A stretch of 45,709 nt of DNA from contig JAADIS010000032.1 of NCBI GenBank assembly GCA_013151215.1, positions 1 to 45,709 of the forward strand. The letters are read 5' to 3'. Position numbers and translations under genes: made by a program. Below the pieces are notes generated by a model. It searched no databases. It had not been told where the DNA came from and saw only the letters and a list, made by a program, of their open reading frames with translations. This document shows, piece by piece, positions 8,739 through 16,833 of the stretch (positions are counted from its first letter, which is position 1; the number at the start of each line of letters is the position of its first letter). The stretch comes from Chlorobiota bacterium (GTDB lineage Bacteria > Bacteroidota > Bacteroidia > Bacteroidales > F082).

Positions 8739-9746
8739 TTAGCTTGAGCCTCTTACGATTAATTCCGTCTTGAGCTTCAGTCTGATAGGTTCATAGTCAT
8801 AGGTGCCTTCCTTGATTCTTTTCAGGAGCAGTTCGGCCGACTTTTTACCAAGGTTATATCCAAATTGATCAACGCTCGTGAGTTCCGGCTCACTAATAGT
8901 CGAGCTTCTGCTATTCTCGAACCCAACTACTTTTAAGTCTTCAGGAACTCTGATCCCCAAGTGTTTGGCTACTTTCATCACGCCTATGGCAGTAAGGTCG
9001 TTTACGGCAAAAATGCCATCGGGCCTATCTTGTTTCTTAAGTACGCTTCTTGATATTTTCATGGCCGAATCAATGGTGTCGCAGGCATAAACAAGATCTC
9101 TGTTAAACGTCAAGCCGTTTTTCTCAAGGGCATCCTTATAGCCTTCAAATCTGTTTTTCCCTATTAGCATGTGCTGTGGCGACGAATATATAGCAATACG
9201 TCGGCAACCTCTTGATATTAGATGATTTACTGCGCTGAACGCTCCCGAATAGTCGTCAACGACAACACCGTCGGCATGGAAATCCTCGATTACCCTGTCG
9301 AAAAAAACCATAGGGATCTCGTAGTCAACCATTTGCTGAAAATGCGAATAATCCTGCGTTTCCTTTGAAAACGAAACCAAAACACCATCAACTCGGTTGG
9401 CTATAAGCGTTTGTGTATTAAGTACTTCACGCATATAAGATTCGTTGGATTGAACCACCAAAACATTATAATTGTTCTCGTAAGCAACTTCCTCGATCCC
9501 ATTTATTATTTTTGAAAAGAAGTGGTGTTCGACTTCGGGAACAATTAAACCAATTGTATTTGTTTTACTATGTTTTAAATTAAGCGCAATAAGGTTTGGT
9601 TTATAGCCAAGAAGTTTTGCAAGTTCTTTTACTGCCTGTCTGGTTTTCAAACTAATATCCGGATGGTCTTTAAGTGCCCTGGAAACTGTGGAAACACTTA
9701 TCCCTAGTTTTTCGGCTATATCTTTTATGGTTACCTGACGCTTCAT
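8739..9746 (-). CDS. LacI-family transcriptional regulator, probable regulator of the starch locus
   Basis: The protein has 335 residues, standard for the family. The N-terminal helix-turn-helix and hinge are complete (TIKDIAEKLGISVSTVSRAL, residues 6-25, then the hinge helix near NLIALNLKHSKT). The C-terminal periplasmic-binding-protein-like effector domain includes TIGLIVPEVEHHFFSKIINGI, RVDGVLVSFS, PDGIFAVNDLTAIGVM and EPELTSVDQFGYNLGKKSAELL. It would bind a palindromic operator and respond to a sugar. It is the only regulator next to the GH13/Sus genes, and three matching operator-like sites occur upstream of those units (12900-12913, 15632-15645, 24835-24848). Whether it represses or activates is not shown. 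Confidence 0.92.
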   Translation of the reverse strand: MKRQVTIKDIAEKLGISVSTVSRALKDHPDISLKTRQAVKELAKLLGYKPNLIALNLKHSKTNTIGLIVPEVEHHFFSKIINGIEEVAYENNYNVLVVQSNESYMREVLNTQTLIANRVDGVLVSFSKETQDYSHFQQMVDYEIPMVFFDRVIEDFHADGVVVDDYSGAFSAVNHLISRGCRRIAIYSSPQHMLIGKNRFEGYKDALEKNGLTFNRDLVYACDTIDSAMKISRSVLKKQDRPDGIFAVNDLTAIGVMKVAKHLGIRVPEDLKVVGFENSRSSTISEPELTSVDQFGYNLGKKSAELLLKRIKEGTYDYEPIRLKLKTELIVRGSS

Positions 9747-9781
9747 TTTTTATTCTGAAATATGGATGATCTTACAGTTTA

Positions 9782-9789
9782 CGAAAATA
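9782..9789 (-). promoter_or_regulatory. Possible -7 element of the lacI-type gene
   Basis: TATTTTCG on the minus strand lies 35 bases upstream of the ATG at 9746, another TAnnTTCG. A short palindrome AACTTAAGTT lies just upstream of it and could be an autoregulatory site, but it does not resemble the putative LacI operators. Confidence 0.3.
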
Positions 9790-9900
9790 AGCTTTTTTAA
9801 CTTAAGTTTACAGTTGCAACATTTTTTAAGATTTAACCGTATTAAATTATACTAATTTTTACGTTTCTTTTAAACTTGAAACTGAAAACCGGTACAATTT

Positions 9901-9915
9901 GGTCGTGTTGCGACC
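9901..9915. other. Short perfect hairpin in the amylase-lacI gap
   Basis: GGTCG-TGTTG-CGACC lies in the 249-base gap between the 3' end of the T9SS amylase gene and the start of the LacI-type gene, both on the minus strand. No T-tract follows on the minus strand, so it is not a standard terminator. Its role is unknown. Confidence 0.3.
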
Positions 9916-9995
9916 TGCAATTAATTCAACACAAAACTCCTCATAAATAAGAATGCGAATATTGTTTAACCGCTAAAACACTCTTGAAATTGTTT

Positions 9996-12791
9996 TCAGT
10001 TTATCAAAAGTTTTTTGGAAATCATATTTCCTCCAATCTCAATATTCAGAATGTAAAGTCCTTTATTATAATACTTTGTGTCGAGAGAAAAATTGTTTTC
10101 CCTAGTAAGAAACTTTTTTAATACTTTTCCCTGCATATCATAAAGCTTAATTGAGGCCTCAAAATTTCCCTCATTTGCAATATCGATGTTTACATTCCCG
10201 GAAGCAGGGTTTGGATAAATATTAATATTGTTGCCAGAATGATCTTCCAAGTTGTTGACACCAACAAATTCCGGTATCTGAAGACGCTTGGTCGTATAAA
10301 TATGATATTCTCCTGCTTGAAGGCCGATGTTCTCGCTTGTATTGGTTATGATCAGCGAATCGCCGCTGAAATAGTCGTACCACGTTCCGGCAGTTTGAAA
10401 ACTTGGATTTACATAGCCTTCCTTTACATCAAAGTTTCCAATTATAGTAACATCCATATCATCATTATTAAGATGCATGCTCTTGGCTGCTCCGTTTACG
10501 GTCAAAGTAAAATCGCTCGTTGAGAATGCCGCTTGATTTTCTTTAAGGTCGATAAGTGCTTGATAAACATAAAATAAGCGCCTTCTGTTCAGATCATTAT
10601 AATAAGCCCATTTTACCGGTTTTGGTGATAAACGGCAATTGTCGTTAATAGTTCCGTCCTCGCAAGTATTAATTGAATAATCATATCCAAGTTCACCGAA
10701 CTGCCAAATCATTTTCGGGCCGGGAACAGTAATAAAGAAGGCTGCTGCCATCTCATTTCTTCTTAAAGCAGTATTGAGCTGAGTGATATCGTAATCCACT
10801 CCATTTGAATTTCCATATTGTAGATTTTTATACATAAGCCTTTCCTCGTCGTGGCTTTCCATATAACCAACAAGGTTCGGCTCGCTAAAACCCCTTGATT
10901 TATAGGATATTCCTGAAAAATTGGAATTGTTGACATAGCCCATTGTTGCTTCGTTATAATTATAGTTCATATTTCCCCAGAGCATGATCCCATGATTGGC
11001 CAGCACTTTTTCTTCGGTATTAACCGATAGATGCTCCATGATAACATATGCATCCTGTTTGGTTTCCCAGATACGGTCGCTCATGCGCTCGAGAATACTG
11101 ATGCGTGCTGCATCGTAATTCCAGCCATCGCCCGGCGTGTTTGTAAATCCCTTTGTGAAGTCGAAACGGAAACCATCAATCTTGTATTCCTGTATCCAAT
11201 ATTTGTTCACCCTATCAACAAAATCCTTGGTGTCCTGGCTTTCATGGTTGAAATCGTTGCCCCAGGCAAAAACCGGGTTGGGAGACACGGTATTGAACCA
11301 GGGGTTGTTTGCTGCGGGGCGGTTGTTTTCCGAATCCCAATACATCATTACCATCGGGTTTGTGCCATAAGCATGGTTTAAAACCAAGTCCATAATAACC
11401 GCTATACCCCTTGAATGAGCTTCATCAATAAATTGCTTAAAAGTATTTTTCGGGCCGTAGTATTTATCAACGGCAAAATAATAATTCGGGTTATAACCCC
11501 ATGAATTATTTCCCTCGAACTCATTAACGGGCATCAGTTCAATGGCATTTACACCCAGCCTGTCGAGATAGTTGAGCGTATCTATCAAATCCTCATAAGT
11601 CCTACCGCTCGTAAAGTCGCGCATCAGCAATTCGTAAACAACGAGTTTTTCCTTATCAGGAGACTGGAAATCATTTATTTGCCAATTATAAGGGGTTTGA
11701 GCCGTTTGAAACACGGTGGCAATACCGGAGGTTTTTCCTTCCGGATACGAAATCAAGCCGGGATAATTGGATGAAGGAATATATTTATCGTTCCACGGGT
11801 CGCTGACTTTATCGGCATAAGAATCGCCTACCCTGATGGAACCGTCGATAAAATACTGATAAATATATTCTTTTCCGGCCTCAAGGTTGTTTAACTGTAT
11901 CCAATAACGATTTCCGTCAGAGGATCGTTTCATATAGTTGTCGTCGTTAACCTGCCAATCGGAGAAATCCCCAATGGCGAAAACATAATCTTTTTCCGGA
12001 GCGTAAATGCATAGTATGACGGTATTGTCATCAATATAATTTATACCGTCGACAACTCCTTCCGGTACGTCTTCAATAGTGATCTCCGGGCGGGTATAAT
12101 ATGAAAAAGAATCGGCCACCATCATCTCTCCGCTCTTTGCCACTGCCTTAAACCAATTAGTTCCATTTTCACCAACGTTTAAATCATACTGAAAAACACT
12201 TCCTGTATCGGCATAAACCAGATTATCATTGTTAAACAAGAATGTGGAGTCGGCATCGCTGGAAGAACCTTCAATATAGATGTTGTCGTTTAACTGAACA
12301 ATTAAGGGGGAAGTTTCGGGGAGAGTTATTTGGATTGCCAGTCCCCCCTCCGACAGGTCGTAAAAAATATCGCCTCCTGACTCTGTTTTCCCTGTCAAAC
12401 TTCCATCAGACGAGCGAAAAACAAATGCAAGCTGCAGAATAATTTCCCCGGAAGGAACTCCATAATAGTCTCTTATCGACGGGTCGATGGTAAGTTCCCA
12501 AAGATCGTTGCCGAGACTTGTCATTTTGCAGGACGGGATATTCTCGTTCCATCCGGCTTTTACGTATTTCCAGTCGGTGCCAGAGGTGGAGTTGTTTGTT
12601 ATTACACCCGTATGTGCATAAACGCTACCGGAATAGCCTGCAAGGCCGGCACTCCCCAGACTTGCGTCAAAAGTTACCACTACCTCGTCCTGGTCAACGG
12701 GAAATGGGGGATCAACAGTAATTAGCTGAGCGGTTGATTGCTGTACTGCGAATGATAATATTGCGAATGATAGTAATAGATTCTTAAACAT
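9996..12791 (-). CDS. T9SS-secreted GH13 alpha-amylase/pullulanase-like enzyme
   Basis: The protein has 931 residues. A signal peptide ends near residue 21 (STAQ). Residues about 22-240 are beta-rich, with one or two Ig/CBM-like modules. Residues 250-345 look like an E-set/CBM48 module (FAIGDFSDWQ, YIYQYFIDGSIRVGDSYADK). The GH13 barrel starts at about 383 (VVYELLMRDFT). Its conserved regions are DLVLNH (468-473), nucleophile Asp544 in DGFRFDFTKG, acid/base Glu586 in VIMEHL and Asp648 in MESHDEERL. The last 80 residues form a T9SS type A sorting domain (IYPNPASGNVNI through YNKGLYILNI to KKLLIN). The enzyme should hydrolyse starch-like glucans at or outside the cell surface. A candidate LacI operator lies upstream at 12900-12913. 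Exact bond specificity is unknown. Confidence 0.92.
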   Translation of the reverse strand: MFKNLLLSFAILSFAVQQSTAQLITVDPPFPVDQDEVVVTFDASLGSAGLAGYSGSVYAHTGVITNNSTSGTDWKYVKAGWNENIPSCKMTSLGNDLWELTIDPSIRDYYGVPSGEIILQLAFVFRSSDGSLTGKTESGGDIFYDLSEGGLAIQITLPETSPLIVQLNDNIYIEGSSSDADSTFLFNNDNLVYADTGSVFQYDLNVGENGTNWFKAVAKSGEMMVADSFSYYTRPEITIEDVPEGVVDGINYIDDNTVILCIYAPEKDYVFAIGDFSDWQVNDDNYMKRSSDGNRYWIQLNNLEAGKEYIYQYFIDGSIRVGDSYADKVSDPWNDKYIPSSNYPGLISYPEGKTSGIATVFQTAQTPYNWQINDFQSPDKEKLVVYELLMRDFTSGRTYEDLIDTLNYLDRLGVNAIELMPVNEFEGNNSWGYNPNYYFAVDKYYGPKNTFKQFIDEAHSRGIAVIMDLVLNHAYGTNPMVMMYWDSENNRPAANNPWFNTVSPNPVFAWGNDFNHESQDTKDFVDRVNKYWIQEYKIDGFRFDFTKGFTNTPGDGWNYDAARISILERMSDRIWETKQDAYVIMEHLSVNTEEKVLANHGIMLWGNMNYNYNEATMGYVNNSNFSGISYKSRGFSEPNLVGYMESHDEERLMYKNLQYGNSNGVDYDITQLNTALRRNEMAAAFFITVPGPKMIWQFGELGYDYSINTCEDGTINDNCRLSPKPVKWAYYNDLNRRRLFYVYQALIDLKENQAAFSTSDFTLTVNGAAKSMHLNNDDMDVTIIGNFDVKEGYVNPSFQTAGTWYDYFSGDSLIITNTSENIGLQAGEYHIYTTKRLQIPEFVGVNNLEDHSGNNINIYPNPASGNVNIDIANEGNFEASIKLYDMQGKVLKKFLTRENNFSLDTKYYNKGLYILNIEIGGNMISKKLLIN

Positions 12792-12810
12792 AAGTGACTG
12801 ATATTTCTGG

Positions 12811-12818
12811 CGAAAATA
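12811..12818 (-). promoter_or_regulatory. Possible -7 element of the T9SS amylase gene
   Basis: TATTTTCG on the minus strand lies 19 bases upstream of the ATG at 12791 and is the same variant as ahead of the lacI-type gene. No TTG lies at the -33 distance. Confidence 0.3.
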
Positions 12819-12899
12819 CCACTAATTAGTACTTTAGAAGTTAAATATTAACAAAATAACACATTTACGAGCTAATATAAATGACTATTATCCAGTTGT

Positions 12900-12913
12900 A
12901 ACAAACGATTGCA
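12900..12913 (-). promoter_or_regulatory. Candidate LacI-family operator upstream of the T9SS amylase
   Basis: On the minus strand the site reads TGCAATCGTTTGTT. It has the dyad and central CG typical of LacI-family operators. It differs at one base from the site at 15632-15645 and at two from that at 24835-24848. It lies about 82 bases upstream of the proposed -7 box. Confidence 0.55.
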
Positions 12914-13187
12914 CCAGTTGAGTTTATTATCGCCTTCGAACCCTTTATTATTAGTGTTATTAAGCATTTTTTCACTTTAATCCGAAATTTGTATTAAAGC
13001 AGGATTTTGATTTACAATACAGATAAAGAAGAATGGTTTTTTAATAATTGCTTCACATCAAGGTTTTCAAAGTTGTTTTTGCGATAAAGATTTTCTGAAC
13101 AGACTCGTAAGCTATACTTTATGATAATATAATCCGGTCTAGAAATAATGAAATATCGGAACTCACTTTAAGCTAACAAGAAGGTCA

Positions 13188-15254
13188 TTAGATTTTTTTT
13201 ATGGCAATAGAAATATTATTCAGGTCTTCCCAGTTTTTGAACAAGTTTTTTAATTCCGGATATTTATCCGGCTGATAGATCAGATTAGCCGATTGCAAAA
13301 CAAATATAATTTGTAAGTTGCCATTTGAATATTGATAGATAGCATCAACAGCAGCAGTATTATCAGACATGATATACCTACGGTTCTCCGGTATGCCGGC
13401 AATTTCATATCCCTCAGGAATAATAATATTATACCTGAATGTTTGTTTAAACGAATAATTAAACTCGACGGGGAAACTCCTGCTTCCACTTATAAACGGG
13501 TTTTTGTTAATTTCTTGAAATAGAGATGAAGGTTCTATCAGCAATAAAGAATCTAATTTGATAATTGCGTTAACAGGCTTGCAATTAAATGATGCCAAGA
13601 AACTTTTATTCAGATCCGAATAGTTAAATAACTTCAAGTCGCTAATTTCAAAATCGGTATTATCAACTTCAAAGTAATAATCGATGAAAGAGTTATCGTT
13701 AGCAGTAAACCCGTTTCTTGCCATTAAAGCAAAATAGCCATTCAGTTTTAAATTAACGTTATTAACAAGTTGGCCATCTATAATTTCAGAATTAACAACA
13801 ATAGTTTGCGAACTGGGCCTTTTTTCGGATACTTTTACAAGCCTGGGGTTCACCATATCAACAGGGAATATTTTAGTGCCTATTAAATTTATCGGATTGT
13901 TCCTGTAATACTGGTTTTTATTGCTGGCATCAAGCACATAATCAACACCTTGGTATTGTATATAGCAAACTGTTGTATTAAACTGGCCTATAAACGGATA
14001 ATTGGGATTTACCAAGCCATGGCCCCGTGTGCTTGCAAAAGCCGCTTTTGCATTAATTCCAAATTCACGCAAAAGGCGTGTTAGGAAAAGGTTTATTTCG
14101 GCTGAAGATGCTTCTGTTTCATTAATCAACTGATTAAGCTTTCGTTCAGGGATTCGTTTATAAAACCCATTCCAGTTAAACTTGTTTTTTACATAATTGA
14201 AACAAATCTCTATTTTCTCATCCGTTGTGTTTACGTCAGGCAGTCTGTTTTTTATTTCCTCAAACTGTGCTGAGCTCCTAAAAAGTTGCTTTCCGTAGGC
14301 AGGGTCTTTAGTATATTTTTCGGCAAGTTCTTCCCAGGTACTAATAATTGTCTTGTATTTTCCTCTGCGCTTATCATAATATCTGTTCAACTGCAACATC
14401 AATCCGGCCCTGTAATTATCCATACTCGAAATAAATGGCTGCCATTTCATGCCCGGTATGTCCTCAAGGATAAATTTATTTGTTTTAGTTTTATATTTAA
14501 TAAATTGCTGGCTAGTTATACTACTTTCAACAGGTTTCATATCCATTTCCATCAATCCTGTGGTTATAATTGCGTAAGAATCCGTTTCATTATACGCAAA
14601 CCTGAATTCACTGTGCAAACACGGTAGCTTATGTTGAAAATACCATTTTATCGCAAGAAGCGAAAACTCACCTACTTCAGTGATTGTATATTCAATAATA
14701 CTACCTACTTTAACTGCCGGTATGGAGAAAACAATTTTGTTGTTTTTAATGAGTTCACTGGCATCCAACAAATGAATATCTTCTTTTTGAAGATCCAACT
14801 TTGTGATACTACCGTCTTCCTCAAGGAAATACGAACTGGCTTTGATTCTAAAAACACCGCTTCCTTTACCAGTAACCCAAAACGAACCATATTTGCCGCT
14901 CATGTTTTCCAGCATATCCGACGAATTTGATTTCTTAACGGAATGGAACCCATATTCCACATTGGCTTGTGAGAGACCCTTCTTGTTAAGTATCAACATT
15001 CTTCGGTGCATAACTGTCCTAGTTTGAAAAAAACTACCATAAACACCTGAGAATTCCTGTCCGTAATCACAAAGTATAACGGCTTCGGCATTTTTGTCGA
15101 ATTCAGGGTGGTCATTGATGTCGAACACAAAATCGGATGCTGTGAGCTCACCGAACTTCATCGGTGGCGGGTCTTTTTTTGCAGTTGCATAAGTAGCAGA
15201 CAACAAGAGCATTACAATTAAAATGGCGGCTTCTGGATTAATATAATTTTTCAT
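13188..15254 (-). CDS. DUF3857 / transglutaminase-like exported protein, catalytically degenerate
   Basis: The protein has 688 residues with a signal peptide ending near residue 25 (ATYATAKK). The N-terminal half resembles DUF3857 (MHRRMLILNKKGLSQANVEY, VGSIIEYTITEVGEF). A central transglutaminase-like core follows, with EICFNYVKNKFNWNGFYK, ASSAEINLFLTRLLREFGI and DYVLDASN. The position of the nucleophilic Cys is Ser/Ala and the usual His position (FNTTVCYIQ) is Thr, leaving only the Asp. That is common in this Bacteroidota family and argues for a structural or binding role. The C-terminal beta-rich part resembles DUF3858. It lies inside the starch locus but shows no carbohydrate-related motif. 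Confidence 0.8.
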   Translation of the reverse strand: MKNYINPEAAILIVMLLLSATYATAKKDPPPMKFGELTASDFVFDINDHPEFDKNAEAVILCDYGQEFSGVYGSFFQTRTVMHRRMLILNKKGLSQANVEYGFHSVKKSNSSDMLENMSGKYGSFWVTGKGSGVFRIKASSYFLEEDGSITKLDLQKEDIHLLDASELIKNNKIVFSIPAVKVGSIIEYTITEVGEFSLLAIKWYFQHKLPCLHSEFRFAYNETDSYAIITTGLMEMDMKPVESSITSQQFIKYKTKTNKFILEDIPGMKWQPFISSMDNYRAGLMLQLNRYYDKRRGKYKTIISTWEELAEKYTKDPAYGKQLFRSSAQFEEIKNRLPDVNTTDEKIEICFNYVKNKFNWNGFYKRIPERKLNQLINETEASSAEINLFLTRLLREFGINAKAAFASTRGHGLVNPNYPFIGQFNTTVCYIQYQGVDYVLDASNKNQYYRNNPINLIGTKIFPVDMVNPRLVKVSEKRPSSQTIVVNSEIIDGQLVNNVNLKLNGYFALMARNGFTANDNSFIDYYFEVDNTDFEISDLKLFNYSDLNKSFLASFNCKPVNAIIKLDSLLLIEPSSLFQEINKNPFISGSRSFPVEFNYSFKQTFRYNIIIPEGYEIAGIPENRRYIMSDNTAAVDAIYQYSNGNLQIIFVLQSANLIYQPDKYPELKNLFKNWEDLNNISIAIKKI

Positions 15255-15267
15255 AGCAAGTTTTTTT

Positions 15268-15275
15268 CAAATATA
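15268..15275 (-). promoter_or_regulatory. -7 promoter element of the DUF3857 gene
   Basis: TATATTTG on the minus strand matches TAnnTTTG and lies 13 bases before the ATG at 15254. No TTG occurs at the usual -33 distance. Confidence 0.4.
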
Positions 15276-15390
15276 TATAAATATTCAAAATAATATCGTT
15301 TTCAAACAAACTTAAATGTTTATCAGGCAGAATTTCGATGCACAGGCAAGAAGACAAAAGAACAGTTTGGGCATTTAAGATTGAGCTCCA

Positions 15391-15430
15391 TATAAATAAA
15401 AAGACCCTCCCGGATTAAACCGGAGGGGCC
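15391..15430 (-). terminator. Rho-independent terminator of the degraded gene
   Basis: On the minus strand a GC-rich stem (CCCCTCCGG, loop TTTAAT, CCGGGAGGG; one bulge) is followed by TCTTTTTATTTATA. It lies directly after the stop codon at 15444-15446 of the pseudogene remnant. That is good evidence that the remnant was once a real minus-strand gene. Confidence 0.75.
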
Positions 15431-15631
15431 CTTGAATAGAGAATTATGTAAATAGAAGATTACCGATACCTTCAACATAATAAGGGCTTCCTGCTAGCTC
15501 AAAATCACCTAGAAGCGAGTTGTCGCTACAGTTATTTCCGTTTCCGTACCATACTGTTTGATACTCGCGTCCTACTCAAAGTCGGAATCGTTATTGCCAA
15601 GGCTCCATCCGATTGCACGAACATTATCAGG

Positions 15632-15645
15632 TGCAAACGTTTGTT
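15632..15645 (+). promoter_or_regulatory. Candidate LacI-family operator upstream of the CBM/amylase unit
   Basis: TGCAAACGTTTGTT contains the perfect palindrome CAAACGTTTG. It matches the sites upstream of the T9SS amylase (13 of 14 bases) and of susC (11 of 14). It lies about 87 bases upstream of the -7 box at 15733 and 140 bases before the ATG, inside the pseudogene remnant. Confidence 0.55.
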
Positions 15646-15708
15646 TACTGTACTTTCCAAAGAAAACAATATTTTAGATATTATCTGAGATTTGCGAAAG
15701 GGCTATAA

Positions 15709-15740
15709 TTTGAGATTTCTCATTAAATTGAGTATCTTTG
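15709..15740 (+). promoter_or_regulatory. Bacteroidota-type promoter of the secreted CBM-protein gene
   Basis: TTTG (15709-15712), a 20-base spacer and TATCTTTG (15733-15740) form an almost ideal Bacteroidota promoter. The ATG follows 45 bases later. Confidence 0.75.
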
Positions 15741-15785
15741 TAAGCAAACAAAAAATATTTTTATTTACTAACAAAAAATTTTAAT

Positions 15786-16763
15786 ATGAAAAAATTTACA
15801 TTTCGTTTTTTTGCAATTGCTGCCATAGTCATGATTGGCTCGTTGGCTTTTGCTCAAACGCAGTTTAACGCAACATTCAATGTTGACATGACCAATGCCG
15901 ACTCCTTTGACCCGGCAGTTGATGAAGTATGGATGTCAGGCAGTTTTGCCGGCTGGGCGGAACCCGGTCAGGACGAAGCCTACAAAATGGCGCCTGCCGA
16001 AGCAGGCTCTTCTGTTTTTACCTTAACGGTCGCCATCGACTCGGGTGAGGTACAGTACAAGTATTTCAGGACTATAGACGGTGCCACGGGATGGTCCAAC
16101 GGTGAATGGGACGGCGATCCCAACCGCAAGGTTTATCTGACAAAAGAAACAACCTATGACAATGTTTGGGCCAACAAACCACAGGATATTACTTTTAACG
16201 TGGACATGACCAATGCCGATCCTTTTGACCCTGCAACCGATGCAGTATTTATAGGAGGAAGCCTTGCCAACAACTGGGAAACGCCTGGTTCCCTGAGCCC
16301 ATATATGATGACCCCTACGGAAGCTGACGAAAACATCTATACGATAACTTTATTGTTGACCCCCGGCGATTACCAGTTTAAATATTTCAGGATTATCAAC
16401 GGCGAAGCCAGTTGGGATAATGGCGAGTGGGACGGAGACCCCAATCGCGACATAACAGTTGACACTCTTGCCGCTACCGTGGATGATGTATGGGCCGATA
16501 TCAATGCCGGTATCTTTGACAGACATGCTACATTTACCTACAGCATGTATCCAAACCCGGTAAACGACAATCTTAACCTAAGTAATATCTCAGGTGTTAA
16601 CGAGATTGCTATTTATGATATTGCCGGAAAATTAGTTAAAAGAATTGATGTTCAGCTGGCTAATGATATAACTATTGGCGTTTCCGACTTAAATACCGGA
16701 ATTTACCTCATAAATGTTACTAATCAAAAAGGTATTCAAACCAGTAAGTTTATAAAAAACTAA
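15786..16763 (+). CDS. T9SS-secreted protein with two tandem putative starch-binding modules
   Basis: The protein has 325 residues. A signal peptide ends near residue 24 (LAFAQ). Two homologous modules follow (about residues 28-130 and 135-240). Each has FNVDMTNADxFDPAxDxV, an aromatic W-containing loop, a YKYFR/FKYFR strand and NGEWDGDPNR, a pattern like carbohydrate-binding beta-sandwiches (E-set/CBM20-like). The modules are similar even at DNA level, suggesting a fairly recent duplication. Residues about 250-325 are a T9SS type A sorting domain (SMYPNPVNDNLNL, LNTGIYLINV, SKFIKN). There is no catalytic domain. It probably tethers starch at the surface or assists the GH13 enzymes. A terminator follows directly, then the GH13 gene. 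Confidence 0.82.
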   Translation: MKKFTFRFFAIAAIVMIGSLAFAQTQFNATFNVDMTNADSFDPAVDEVWMSGSFAGWAEPGQDEAYKMAPAEAGSSVFTLTVAIDSGEVQYKYFRTIDGATGWSNGEWDGDPNRKVYLTKETTYDNVWANKPQDITFNVDMTNADPFDPATDAVFIGGSLANNWETPGSLSPYMMTPTEADENIYTITLLLTPGDYQFKYFRIINGEASWDNGEWDGDPNRDITVDTLAATVDDVWADINAGIFDRHATFTYSMYPNPVNDNLNLSNISGVNEIAIYDIAGKLVKRIDVQLANDITIGVSDLNTGIYLINVTNQKGIQTSKFIKN

Positions 16764-16784
16764 AGAAATAACATTTCAACCTTG

Positions 16785-16813
16785 GAGCCGACAGTTCACT
16801 GCCGGCTTTTTTT
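16785..16813 (+). terminator. Intrinsic terminator between the CBM gene and the GH13 gene
   Basis: The stem AGCCGaCAG-TTCA-CTGcCGGCT (16786-16807) is followed by seven T. It ends 21 bases before the ATG of the downstream amylase. It would end or attenuate transcription, giving more CBM mRNA than amylase mRNA. Confidence 0.8.
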
Positions 16814-16833
16814 ATAAGAATTAAATTTGCATT

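Larger units (their letters stand above)
12792..13187. other. Intergenic region upstream of the T9SS amylase
   Basis: This is 396 AT-rich bases between two minus-strand genes. It contains a TAnnTTCG box at 12811-12818 and an operator-like site at 12900-12913, flanked by a CAACTGG direct repeat on the minus strand. No open reading frame, RNA gene or strong terminator was seen in the remaining 270 bases. Confidence 0.6.
15444..15760 (-). pseudogene. Degraded remnant of an exported T9SS-type protein gene
   Basis: Read on the minus strand, about 100 codons remain that are no longer a single open frame. Pieces in order read IIALSQISDNI, a TAA stop at 15674-15676, then KYSKQTFAPDNVRAIGWSLG and NNDSDFE. 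A frameshift follows near 15570-15580, then GREYQTVWYGNGNNCSDNSL and AGSPYYVEGIGNLLFT, ending at TAA (15444-15446) with a terminator behind it. The YVEGIG motif recurs in Bacteroidota secreted proteins that end in T9SS sorting domains. No start codon is left. The promoter and operator-like site of the divergent CBM gene lie inside this remnant, so the locus was rearranged or the gene decayed after insertion. Confidence 0.6.

Noticed and set aside
15284-15300. ATATCGTTTTCAA upstream of the DUF3857 gene as an operator
   Set aside because: It matches only the TCGTTT core; too weak without a matrix search.
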